IMG/VR virus record: IMGVR_UViG_3300030098_004539
Coordinates: 1-64,000 of that record
DNA: 64,000 nucleotides
Strand: one strand, 5' to 3'
Source of the DNA: a virus
Positions 16,826 to 24,207 of the stretch are shown here, piece after piece. Every line of letters begins with the position of its first letter. Position 1 is the stretch's first letter. The notes beneath the pieces were generated by a model, which was given only the letters and a program-made list of their open reading frames with translations, ran no database searches and had not been told where the DNA came from. Made by a program: the position numbers and the translations under genes.

Positions 16826-16995
16826 TGCGGCCTGAAGGGACCGAGTCTGAAGATTTAAACTGGCCTCAGGAAGAGAAAACTCAACCTGGGGTCAGTCTTC
16901 AACTCCCCCTTCCTCATCCCCCTCTTATGGAGCCGGATTTAAACGTAGATAAAGAAAACGACGACAAAGAAGTTGTCATAGTTTTGGAGATCTAG
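16825..16995 (+). CDS. Small Pro/Glu-rich protein overlapping the capsid stop
   Basis: A 56-residue frame begins at GTG 16825 on the last base of the capsid stop (TAGTG) and fills the gap up to the next gene. It starts MRPEGTESEDLNWPQEEKTQ and ends DKEVVIVLEI. It is acidic and proline-rich with no recognised domain. There is no separate ribosome site, so expression would rely on re-initiation after the capsid gene. A shorter version from ATG 16927 is possible. The tight stop/start overlap, typical of this genome, supports it; the coding call is moderate. Confidence 0.5.
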   Translation: MRPEGTESEDLNWPQEEKTQPGVSLQLPLPHPPLMEPDLNVDKENDDKEVVIVLEI

Positions 16996-16997
16996 AG

Positions 16998-17228
16998 ATG
17001 CCAGTTTGTACACAAGATCAATTAGATCGAATTGCTGCTAAAAGGGCAGCAAGGGCCGCTAAGAAGAGTAAGCCAGCATCTAAGTCAGATCCCGCTCCAA
17101 AAGCTCCTGCTAAAAAGGCAGTAGCTCCCAAATCCGAAAAGCCCGCGCCTAAACCGGTTGAGGCTTCTAGTAAAAAGCCTGCTGCAAAGAAGGCTTCACC
17201 CTCTGCCGATAAAAAGTCTAAGAAGTAG
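16998..17228 (+). CDS. Small Lys/Ala/Pro-rich (histone-H1-tail-like) protein
   Basis: 76 residues; after MPVCTQDQLDRIAAKRAARAA the rest is almost only Lys, Ala, Pro and Ser (KAPAKKAVAPKSEKPAPK). Such chains are disordered and bind nucleic acid. GGAG lies 11 bases before the ATG. The short N-terminal helix could anchor it to another protein. Probably a DNA-associated or capsid-lining protein; it could also be a linker in the decoration system. The function is inferred from composition only. Confidence 0.7.
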   Translation: MPVCTQDQLDRIAAKRAARAAKKSKPASKSDPAPKAPAKKAVAPKSEKPAPKPVEASSKKPAAKKASPSADKKSKK

Positions 17229-17239
17229 GAGATTCAAAA

Positions 17240-17995
17240 ATGGCTTGCAAGTCAAAGACATTCATTAACGATACGGGCTCGAATGTAGTTGCGGAAATCA
17301 CTTCGCAGCTTAACACGGCCCTCAGTGCGACCCCCCTTCAGGTTTTACGCCAACCTACTGCTGATGCTGGTACGGGTGCTGCTGATGTTATCTCAGCCGC
17401 CGATGGAGCGAACATTTCTGGTGTCCTGTTTATGGCTCCCGAAGATTGTTTTGTGACGAGCATTAAGTTTGGTGGGCTGGGCTCTGTTGCATTAAACGCA
17501 AGTACGCCTGCTCAGACGCTGGTTATTGTTCTTCGTGTTCCTGCGGCTTGGACGGACGGCGGCGGTGCTGCTGCCGATCAACTTTTCCGCGCATCAGGTA
17601 TCCACGGTAATAATGTTGGTGTTGCTCTTGGTGCCGCCGGTACGTACGAAGTAGTGTGCGCTACTACTGGTGATGCTTTGACTGCTGCTGCGGGATTTGA
17701 TGGCAACCAGGTTGGCGAACTAGTTGGACTTACCGCGACTGGTGGTGCTGCTGGTATCCTTTCTGCGGACATTGCTGGAACTATGGTGGCTCAAGCTGCT
17801 GCTAACTCCGCCGCTGTTTCTATCCCCTCTACCGGGTTTGCTATGAACGCGGGTGACTCCTTGGTGTGGATGTTCCACAACAAAACGGGTGCTGCACAAG
17901 TGTGCGTCGGCGCTGTTGGTTACCGCCCTGTTAAAGACGAGTTGGCTTTGAGCCCTGCTCAGGTGGTTACACCGTTCTCTGAAAAGCCTCGCTAA
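17240..17995 (+). CDS. Probable capsid decoration or head structural protein
   Basis: 251 residues, Ala/Gly/Thr/Val-rich, likely all-beta, without charged low-complexity runs, and the same codon character as the capsid gene. It begins MACKSKTFINDTGSNVVAEI and contains strands such as PEDCFVTSIKFGGLGSVAL and AGDSLVWMFHNKTGAAQV. It has a strong ribosome site (TAGGAGATTCAAAA) and is the last gene before a rho-independent terminator, closing the head transcription unit. I recognise no specific family. Decoration protein is the best guess from position, composition and likely high expression. Confidence 0.72.
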   Translation: MACKSKTFINDTGSNVVAEITSQLNTALSATPLQVLRQPTADAGTGAADVISAADGANISGVLFMAPEDCFVTSIKFGGLGSVALNASTPAQTLVIVLRVPAAWTDGGGAAADQLFRASGIHGNNVGVALGAAGTYEVVCATTGDALTAAAGFDGNQVGELVGLTATGGAAGILSADIAGTMVAQAAANSAAVSIPSTGFAMNAGDSLVWMFHNKTGAAQVCVGAVGYRPVKDELALSPAQVVTPFSEKPR

Positions 17996-18022
17996 ATCCC
18001 ATTCTTACATAGATCTCTGCAT

Positions 18023-18078
18023 AAACCCCCCTTACGGCACCCCACACTCTCTGCTCGTAAGGGGGGTTTTATATTTTT
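18023..18078 (+). terminator. Rho-independent terminator ending the head operon
   Basis: Perfect 14-bp stem: aaaccccccttacg at 18023-18036 pairs with cgtaaggggggttt at 18056-18069, loop of 19 bases, followed by a T-rich stretch (tatatttttatttt). It stands 27 bases after the decoration gene stop. Confidence 0.9.
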
Positions 18079-18092
18079 ATTTTAAAAAAAGG

Positions 18093-18121
18093 TTGAAAAT
18101 AGATAACAGCGACACTATTTT
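18093..18121 (+). promoter_or_regulatory. Sigma70-like promoter for the long fibre gene
   Basis: TTGAAA at 18093-18098, a 17-base spacer, and TATTTT at 18116-18121. It lies directly after the head terminator and 55 bases before the fibre ATG, where a new start is needed. The -10 box matches 4 of 6 consensus bases; it is judged by eye only. Confidence 0.5.
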
Positions 18122-18175
18122 CATGCCAACCGTACTGGTTGAACAGTCACTTTTTACTTTAGGGGAAAACAAAGA

Positions 18176-21100
18176 ATGGGATTTGCAGAACGAAATACTA
18201 TGGCGGGACGGACATCTTCTGTTTCGTTCCCAGACGCGATTAAACGAGCGTCTTCGGATACCGCTACTCAATTTACAATTCAAATTACTGATGCTAATGG
18301 ATCTCCAAACGATCCAGATAGCGCCGTACTATACGTACGTGTAACAAACGCTACAGGGACAGGCCAAGACAACCTTCTCTACTCGGATTCTGGGCTGTCG
18401 TCGGTGTTGTCTGCAAGCTCAGACAGTACCTTTGCTACAGCATCCAAGTGGAAACAGGTAAGTACCTCTAACGGTGCAGCTACTATTTACCACAAAACCG
18501 GTACAGGGTCTTCGCTTGAAGGTATTTACCACCTAGAGTACGGTTGGTTCGAGAACAGCGAAGCCCTTTCTGCTTCAAAAATGTTCCGAATCATCGACCT
18601 TGCTGATCTCGATGATTTAAGCACTAACGTCGGTAGTGACTCTGACGGTTCTAGTGCAAGCGGCTCTGTCCACGGTAAGCTTAAAGACGTTAAGTCGGCA
18701 ATCTCCAGCATGACTGTTCCTACTGCTGCTCAAAATGCTGACGCAGTTTGGGACGAAGCCATCAGTGGACATACCGGATCAGGATCTACTGGTGCGGCTC
18801 TCGGAGACATACTTGCTGATACCGCAGCTATGCAACCCATTATTGCTGCTCTCCCCGACAGTGGTGCTCTTACTAGCCTAGCTACTGCAACAGCACTTGC
18901 TACCGTTGATAGCAATGTCGATGATATCGAAGCTGCGATCGGTGCTCTTGGAGATGCGGCCTCTGCTGACTACGCTACCACCCGTACTGCAATGGCTATG
19001 ATCCGAAAGCTCGGTGCTGATATCGCTACAGCAGATGCTGTAGTTGATGGCATTCAATCCGACCTTTCTAACGGTACTGACGGTCTCGGAGCCCTCAAGA
19101 CTCTGATCGACACTGTGGATACCGTTGTAGATGGCATCCAAACTGACCTCTCTAACGGTACTGACGGTCTCGGAGCCCTTAAGACTCTGATCGATACTGT
19201 AGATACGGTAGCAGACGCTATTCTAGTAGATACCGGAACTACACTACCTGCTACCCTCGGTAGTCCAGCCGGTGCCAGCATGTCAGCCGATATTGCTGCT
19301 ATCAAATCTGATACCGCTGCTGCGGTAGCAGACCTGGCTAATGGTACTGATGGTCTTAGTGCTCTTAAAGCGCTGATTGATATTGTTGATGGTAACGTTG
19401 ACGATATTGAGGCCGCAGTTGGTGCGCTTGGTGATGCAGCTTCTGCTGACTACGGTACTAGTCGTACTGCAATGGCTATGCTCCGCAAACTCGGTGCTGA
19501 TGTCGCTGTTGTCGATGGTGTAGCAGATGCTATCTTGGTCGATACCGGTACTACGTTGCCGGCTACTCTCGGTAGCCCTGCTGGCGCTAGTATGTCGGCT
19601 GATATTGCAGCCATTAAATCTGATACCGCTGCTGCGGTAGCAGACCTGGCTAACGGTACTGATGGTCTTGGAGCACTCAAGACTCTGATTGATACCGTAG
19701 ACACGGTCGTAGATGGTATCCAAACTGATCTTTCCAACGGTACTGACGGATTAGGCGCTCTTAAAACGCTTATCGATACTGTAGATACTGTGGCAGATGC
19801 CATCTTGGTTGACACAGGTACTACGTTGCCTGCAACTCTCGGTAGCCCTGCGGGTGCCAGCATGTCTGCGGACATTGCGGCTATTAAGGTCGATACTGCT
19901 GCTGCGGTAGCAGACCTGGCTAACGGTACTGACGGTCTTGGTGCTCTTAAGACGTTAATCGACAATGTTCAGACTGCTGTTAACGCTGTTCAGAACAACA
20001 CTCGATTTGTTGCTGCGGTTCCTGGAAAACTTAACCGCCCTGCGTCGGGTTCGGAAGCTGTAGCAATTGCATGCTACCTTTACGACGAAGCCGGTAACAT
20101 GGAAGATCCAGACAGTAATGAACTGTTTGTTAAGATCTCCCAGATGGACGGGACAGCACTTGCAGGACGTTACTTTAGTGACTCTGGACTTTCGTCGGCT
20201 ATTTCGGCTTCCGGTTCCGGTACTTTTAGTGGGTACTACCCGCTTACTAGGGTTTCCGCAGGTAAGTATGCATTCTTCTACAAGAATGATACGGGCCACG
20301 ACGAGGAAAACCTTGGTGTTGAGTTTGGTTGGGTAGAAGGATCGACGGCCCGCTACCAGGGTCGTGCAATGCAGATTAGTGATGCTGCCGACCTTGATAC
20401 CATCAAGTCTACAGTAGACGGTATCCAAACTGACCTCTCCAACGGTACTGATGGTCTTGGCGCTCTCAAGACTCTGATTGATACCGTAGATACGGTAGCA
20501 GATGCTATCTTGGTCGATACCGGAACTACACTACCGGCTACTCTCGGTAGCCCTGCTGGCGCTAGTATATCGGCTGACATCGCAGCTATCAAATCTGATA
20601 CTGCGGCTGCGGTAGCTGATTTAGCTAACGGTACTGACGGATTAGGCGCTCTTAAAACGCTTATTGACACGGTCGATACTGTAGTTGACGGTATTCAAAC
20701 CGACCTCTCTAACGGTACCGATGGTCTTGGAGCACTCAAGACGCTTATCGATACTGTAGATACGGTAGCGGATGCCATCTTGGTTGATACCGGTACTACG
20801 TTGCCGGCAACTCTTGGTAGCCCTGCTGGCGCTAGTATGTCAGCCGATATTGCAGCTATCAAATCCGACACTGCTGCGGCGGTTGCGGACTTAGCTAACG
20901 GTACTGATGGTCTTAGCGCTCTTAAGGCTTTAATTGATGTTGTTGACGGAAATGTCGATGATATCGAAGCTGCAATCGGTGCTCTTGGAGATGCTGCTTC
21001 TGCTGACTATGCTACCACCCGCACTGCAATGGCTATGCTCCGAAAACTCGGCGCTGATGTTGCTGTTGTTGACAGTGTGGCAGATGCTGTCTTGGTCGAT

Positions 21101-22354
21101 ACTGGAACTACACTACCTGCAACTCTCGGTAGTCCAGCCGGTGCCAGCATGTCTGCGGACATTGCAGCCATTAAATCTGATACCGCAGCAGCAGTAGCTG
21201 ATTTAGCTAACGGTACTGATGGTCTCGGAGCCCTCAAGACTCTGATTGATACCGTAGATACTGTTGTAGACGGTATTCAGACTGATTTGTCTAACGGTAC
21301 TGACGGCCTTGGTGCTCTTAAGACTCTGATTGATACTGCGGACGCTGCAATTGATGCTGTTGGTGTAGACCTCGGCAACTTTAGCGGTGGAACCAACCTT
21401 CAATCTGCTCTGGCAGTAATTGGTAGTGGCTTTGATGACCGAAACGTCAGCATGGCTGTTTCCTCGTTGGTCGGTGACAAGCACCTGTTTAAGGTTGCAA
21501 GCAATAGCTTCTCCGGTGGTGCTGGAACGTTTGTTCTGACTCGAATCGGAGCAGGGTACCCCTCACCAAGTGCGTCGGATGATGTATACATCGGCGGAGC
21601 TTTCCGAGTTCTTGCAGGCGGTGTTGTTGGTCGCGATGTTGCGGTTACTGACTACACGGGCAGTAGTGGCTCTGTAGCTTACGCAGGTGCTACGCTGACA
21701 GATGACGATGTCGTTGTCTTCATGCCGCAGTTTTCTAATGTCGGTCAATCTGATGATGCAGCAGCGTCGAGTGCGTCTGATGCAGGTAAGAGTGTTTTTG
21801 CTCGACTCCGCTACATTGCAGAACTGGTTTCTACTCAGAAGGCTATTCAGCGCGGTACGTTTAAGAAGTACCTTAAGCGTTCGACTGCTGGTGTTCTTAG
21901 CAACGATCCTACGGACGGTGCTGAGTCGGCATCTAGCACTTCTACGGCGGCTGCATACGAAGCTCTTGATGTTGTTACGATTTCCTTTGACGAGGGGTCG
22001 GACGCTTCTATCGAAGATGTCTTCGCAGTCTTCAAGTGGAAGCACCAGGGCACCAATGGTGGTGGCGGTGGTAGTATTACTACTCGCTGGTACGTCTCTG
22101 GACTATCCAGTGCTCCTAGTGCAGGAGACGCGATTAGTGGTGTAAGTGACGCTGTTGCAGTGTCGGGTGAGTTCGCAGGAACTACGACGGCGGCTACAAG
22201 CAGTGTTAGTGGTTTGTTGAACAACAACGCTCTTAGCGCGTTTTCAAATGGTAAGATCCACCTCATCCTTGCAGGAAAAGCCGGTACTGCCGGAGATACC
22301 TGCACTGGGTGGATTTACAACTCCTCCAGCGTAGAGGTTACTTACGAAGTATAA
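18176..22354 (+). CDS. Long repeat-rich fibre protein (head or neck fibre candidate)
   Basis: 1392 residues. An N-terminal beta domain (about residues 10-140, with LYSDSGLSSVLSAS and YHLEYGWFENSEALSASKMF) recurs at about residues 610-745 (YFSDSGLSSAISAS, VEFGWVEGSTARYQGRAM). Between and after lie 12 copies of NGTDGL(G/S)ALK(T/A)LID, 6 copies of DTGTTLPATLGSPAGAS with SADIAAIK, and 3 copies of DDIEAAIGALGDAASADY, a regular helical pattern likely to form a long trimeric coiled coil. The last 330 residues are beta-rich, with a Gly run and a closing jelly-roll-like segment. The ATG at 18200 (residue 9) is an alternative start; AGGGG lies before 18176. It is flanked by terminators, so it is its own transcription unit. 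Confidence 0.85.
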   Translation: MGFAERNTMAGRTSSVSFPDAIKRASSDTATQFTIQITDANGSPNDPDSAVLYVRVTNATGTGQDNLLYSDSGLSSVLSASSDSTFATASKWKQVSTSNGAATIYHKTGTGSSLEGIYHLEYGWFENSEALSASKMFRIIDLADLDDLSTNVGSDSDGSSASGSVHGKLKDVKSAISSMTVPTAAQNADAVWDEAISGHTGSGSTGAALGDILADTAAMQPIIAALPDSGALTSLATATALATVDSNVDDIEAAIGALGDAASADYATTRTAMAMIRKLGADIATADAVVDGIQSDLSNGTDGLGALKTLIDTVDTVVDGIQTDLSNGTDGLGALKTLIDTVDTVADAILVDTGTTLPATLGSPAGASMSADIAAIKSDTAAAVADLANGTDGLSALKALIDIVDGNVDDIEAAVGALGDAASADYGTSRTAMAMLRKLGADVAVVDGVADAILVDTGTTLPATLGSPAGASMSADIAAIKSDTAAAVADLANGTDGLGALKTLIDTVDTVVDGIQTDLSNGTDGLGALKTLIDTVDTVADAILVDTGTTLPATLGSPAGASMSADIAAIKVDTAAAVADLANGTDGLGALKTLIDNVQTAVNAVQNNTRFVAAVPGKLNRPASGSEAVAIACYLYDEAGNMEDPDSNELFVKISQMDGTALAGRYFSDSGLSSAISASGSGTFSGYYPLTRVSAGKYAFFYKNDTGHDEENLGVEFGWVEGSTARYQGRAMQISDAADLDTIKSTVDGIQTDLSNGTDGLGALKTLIDTVDTVADAILVDTGTTLPATLGSPAGASISADIAAIKSDTAAAVADLANGTDGLGALKTLIDTVDTVVDGIQTDLSNGTDGLGALKTLIDTVDTVADAILVDTGTTLPATLGSPAGASMSADIAAIKSDTAAAVADLANGTDGLSALKALIDVVDGNVDDIEAAIGALGDAASADYATTRTAMAMLRKLGADVAVVDSVADAVLVDTGTTLPATLGSPAGASMSADIAAIKSDTAAAVADLANGTDGLGALKTLIDTVDTVVDGIQTDLSNGTDGLGALKTLIDTADAAIDAVGVDLGNFSGGTNLQSALAVIGSGFDDRNVSMAVSSLVGDKHLFKVASNSFSGGAGTFVLTRIGAGYPSPSASDDVYIGGAFRVLAGGVVGRDVAVTDYTGSSGSVAYAGATLTDDDVVVFMPQFSNVGQSDDAAASSASDAGKSVFARLRYIAELVSTQKAIQRGTFKKYLKRSTAGVLSNDPTDGAESASSTSTAAAYEALDVVTISFDEGSDASIEDVFAVFKWKHQGTNGGGGGSITTRWYVSGLSSAPSAGDAISGVSDAVAVSGEFAGTTTAATSSVSGLLNNNALSAFSNGKIHLILAGKAGTAGDTCTGWIYNSSSVEVTYEV
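18900..21370 (+). repeat. Protein-level repeat array within the fibre gene
   Basis: Twelve copies of an NGTDGL-type block, arranged with the DTGTTLPATLGSPAG block in a compound unit, split by the beta domain at roughly 19990-20390. The amino acids are almost identical, but the DNA copies differ at many third positions (ctggctaacggtactgacgg against ttagctaacggtactgatgg). Confidence 0.88.
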
Positions 22355-22380
22355 TACTTCTACGTAAGTAGTGAACTAAG

Positions 22381-22417
22381 CCCCCACTCCTAGAATTTCT
22401 AAGGGTGGGGGTTTTTT
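22381..22417 (+). terminator. Rho-independent terminator after the fibre gene
   Basis: Hairpin 22381-22411: cccccactcctagaa pairs with ttctaagggtggggg (one mismatch, one G-T pair), followed by six T at 22412-22417. It starts 26 bases after the fibre stop. The roughly 125 bases that follow hold no clear gene; a promoter for the neck genes is expected there, but I see no convincing -35/-10 pair. Confidence 0.9.
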
Positions 22418-22541
22418 CTTTTATAGCGAATAGTTAATCTGGTGTAGAGTGTTGGTGAAAATAAGCCTTCTTTTTTAAGAATGTGCTCTCGTGTAAAGGG
22501 TCCGATTTTTATGAGACTCGTTGGAATAAGGAAAATTAGGA

Positions 22542-22940
22542 ATGTTAAACACTGTAAAACCAGTACACATCAACTTGAGCCTAGACTCCACAGCGGGTGC
22601 TGGAGACACTTCAGGTATTTATACCTACGAAACTGTTCCTGATACTACAGTGGCCCTTAAAGTAACCGTACCGGGGATGGGAGCGGGACCAAATCCTTCT
22701 GTAGGATCTAAATCTACGTGGCGAAAAGCTACTTGGATTTGGCTTCGTAATATGGACGTAGCTCACGATATTGCGATTAGTTTTGATAACGGTAACAATT
22801 TTGTCACTATTCAAAACGCAATTGCTGCTTCAAATAGTTATGATACGTTTTCTGCGAGCTTAATGTTTAGGCATTTTTATGTAAAAGCTCTTACAGGTAC
22901 CGCACTTGTTCAATGCATCGTTGGTATTAATCAGAGCTAG
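22542..22940 (+). CDS. Unknown small virion protein (132 residues)
   Basis: Beta-rich sequence with no charged runs: MLNTVKPVHINLSLDSTAGA, then TWRKATWIWLRNMDVAHDIAISFDNGNNF, ending in a strand-rich FYVKALTGTALVQCIVGINQS. The pattern looks like a small beta-sandwich as in virion decoration proteins. AGGA lies close before the ATG. It is the first gene of the neck transcription unit, after the fibre terminator. No family recognised. Confidence 0.68.
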   Translation: MLNTVKPVHINLSLDSTAGAGDTSGIYTYETVPDTTVALKVTVPGMGAGPNPSVGSKSTWRKATWIWLRNMDVAHDIAISFDNGNNFVTIQNAIAASNSYDTFSASLMFRHFYVKALTGTALVQCIVGINQS

Positions 22941-22956
22941 CTAAGGGGTAGGGGCT

Positions 22957-23313
22957 GTGAGTGATGAAGATTCAAACGATCCTCCGAGTGACACTATGAT
23001 GAGTAAGATTCAAACATACTGGCCAATTTTTGTAGCTGTTGTAGTAGCTGTGGTGTGGGTAACTTCGACTGTTGTGTCGGCGTCTCTTTCTGTAGCTAGT
23101 GTCAAATCGGATGTAGAGATCAACCGACGAGACATTGCAAAAGGTGACGAGAAAGTTGAGAACCACCAAAAAACAGTACGTAAAGTTAACAATCGGTTAA
23201 TTACTGTAGAAACAGACATTAAACATATTCGGGTACAGCAGAAGCAGAACCACGAAGACATTAAGTCTGAGCTAAGGATTCTCCGACAAGACATTAAAAA
23301 AATGTCTAACTAG
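22957..23313 (+). CDS. Single-pass membrane protein with coiled coil
   Basis: The GTG start follows AAGGGGTAGGGG. Residues about 21-45 (YWPIFVAVVVAVVWVTSTVV) form one transmembrane helix; residues 50-118 are a charged heptad-like helix (NNRLITVETDIKHIRVQQKQ). The short Asp/Ser-rich N-terminus would lie in the cytoplasm and the coil on the other side. This layout resembles spanin or superinfection-exclusion proteins, but it stands far from the lysis genes, among neck genes. It could alternatively be a virion or infection-stage membrane anchor. No family assigned. Confidence 0.68.
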   Translation: MSDEDSNDPPSDTMMSKIQTYWPIFVAVVVAVVWVTSTVVSASLSVASVKSDVEINRRDIAKGDEKVENHQKTVRKVNNRLITVETDIKHIRVQQKQNHEDIKSELRILRQDIKKMSN

Positions 23314-23322
23314 GAGGATCTA

Positions 23323-24207
23323 ATGGCAGTTACACCACAAGTATTTACTACAATTCAGATTCCGGTAAACCAGTGGCGCTGGCTTCCGGTTACTTGTGTA
23401 AGCGATGCTGGCGTTGCTCAAATCGATATAGTTTCAAGTGCTGCCAAAGTGTCGTTTATTCGATACGGAGAAATTTCTCCTACGGTATACAATAATGCCG
23501 CAGGTTTTGAGAACGATAATTCTGTAATAGTAGCGGCTACGACGTTACCTATTGGTACGACAACAATTAAGCTATTAGACACAAGCAAGTTTCCTCCAGA
23601 CAATGGTTATATTCACTTAGATCCTGGTAACGCCAACGACGAGAAACTTCAATACTCGTACAATAACGTATCTACAGGGGAACTAACTATTTCCCCTACG
23701 ACTAAAGTTCACGCTCCAGGAGAGATGGTAGGGCGTGTTGATTGGGTACAAGTTGATAAAGTTAACGCCCCCGGAAGTTACTTATTATTACTCCCTCCGA
23801 CTATTCTTAATAAGGTTGATCTGTTTACGTATATCGTAACAAATATTGGCGGTGGTAACGCATTTCAGCCGTATTACAATACGATTGATATCATAGGGAG
23901 CCTTGATCCGGTTTCGATGACGACCCCGTCGTTAGCTACTTGTAAGCTATACGGGTTTGTTGTTGACTTAACAGGTTCTCCGATAGCTAACACGGGAGTT
24001 TCTGTAAAATTGTTAGCTGTTCCTTCTACTATGAGTAACGCTGGATTGTACGACAATATTGTGTCTGCTAAAACAGATGCTAATGGTTACTTTGAGATAA
24101 GCGTCCTTCAACAGGCCACGGTAGATATTGTGATTGCAGATATTGGTTATCGTCGCACAGTTACGGTTCCCAGTACTACGTTAGCTAAACTGTTCGAGCT
24201 TTCATAA
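23323..24207 (+). CDS. Virion protein with beta module and C-terminal Ig-like/CarboxypepD_reg-like domain
   Basis: 294 residues. Residues about 65-140 carry the recurring module TTTIKLLDTSKFPPDNGYIHL with LDPGNANDEKLQY, also found in baseplate and fibre proteins. Residues 205-290 look like a carboxypeptidase-regulatory or transthyretin-like fold (LYGFVVDLTGSPIANTGVSV, KTDANGYFEISVLQ, VTVPSTTLAKLFELS). Such domains are common as surface appendages on phage neck and tail proteins. The ribosome site is a perfect AGGAGG. The stop overlaps the next ATG (TAATG). Neck or collar appendage is the most likely role. Confidence 0.75.
   Translation: MAVTPQVFTTIQIPVNQWRWLPVTCVSDAGVAQIDIVSSAAKVSFIRYGEISPTVYNNAAGFENDNSVIVAATTLPIGTTTIKLLDTSKFPPDNGYIHLDPGNANDEKLQYSYNNVSTGELTISPTTKVHAPGEMVGRVDWVQVDKVNAPGSYLLLLPPTILNKVDLFTYIVTNIGGGNAFQPYYNTIDIIGSLDPVSMTTPSLATCKLYGFVVDLTGSPIANTGVSVKLLAVPSTMSNAGLYDNIVSAKTDANGYFEISVLQQATVDIVIADIGYRRTVTVPSTTLAKLFELS

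Noticed and set aside
19283-19965. Minus-strand frames opposite the fibre repeats
   Set aside because: They exist only because the repeat codons leave the opposite strand open; the repeated product mirrors the sense repeats.
18900-21370. Repeat array considered as CRISPR
   Set aside because: Repeats are in-frame protein repeats of variable DNA sequence with no unique spacers of fixed length and no palindromic unit.
22418-22541. Promoter for the neck operon (TTGGTG-N17-TTAAGA at about 22452)
   Set aside because: Both boxes are poor matches to consensus; a promoter is expected here but this pair is not convincing.
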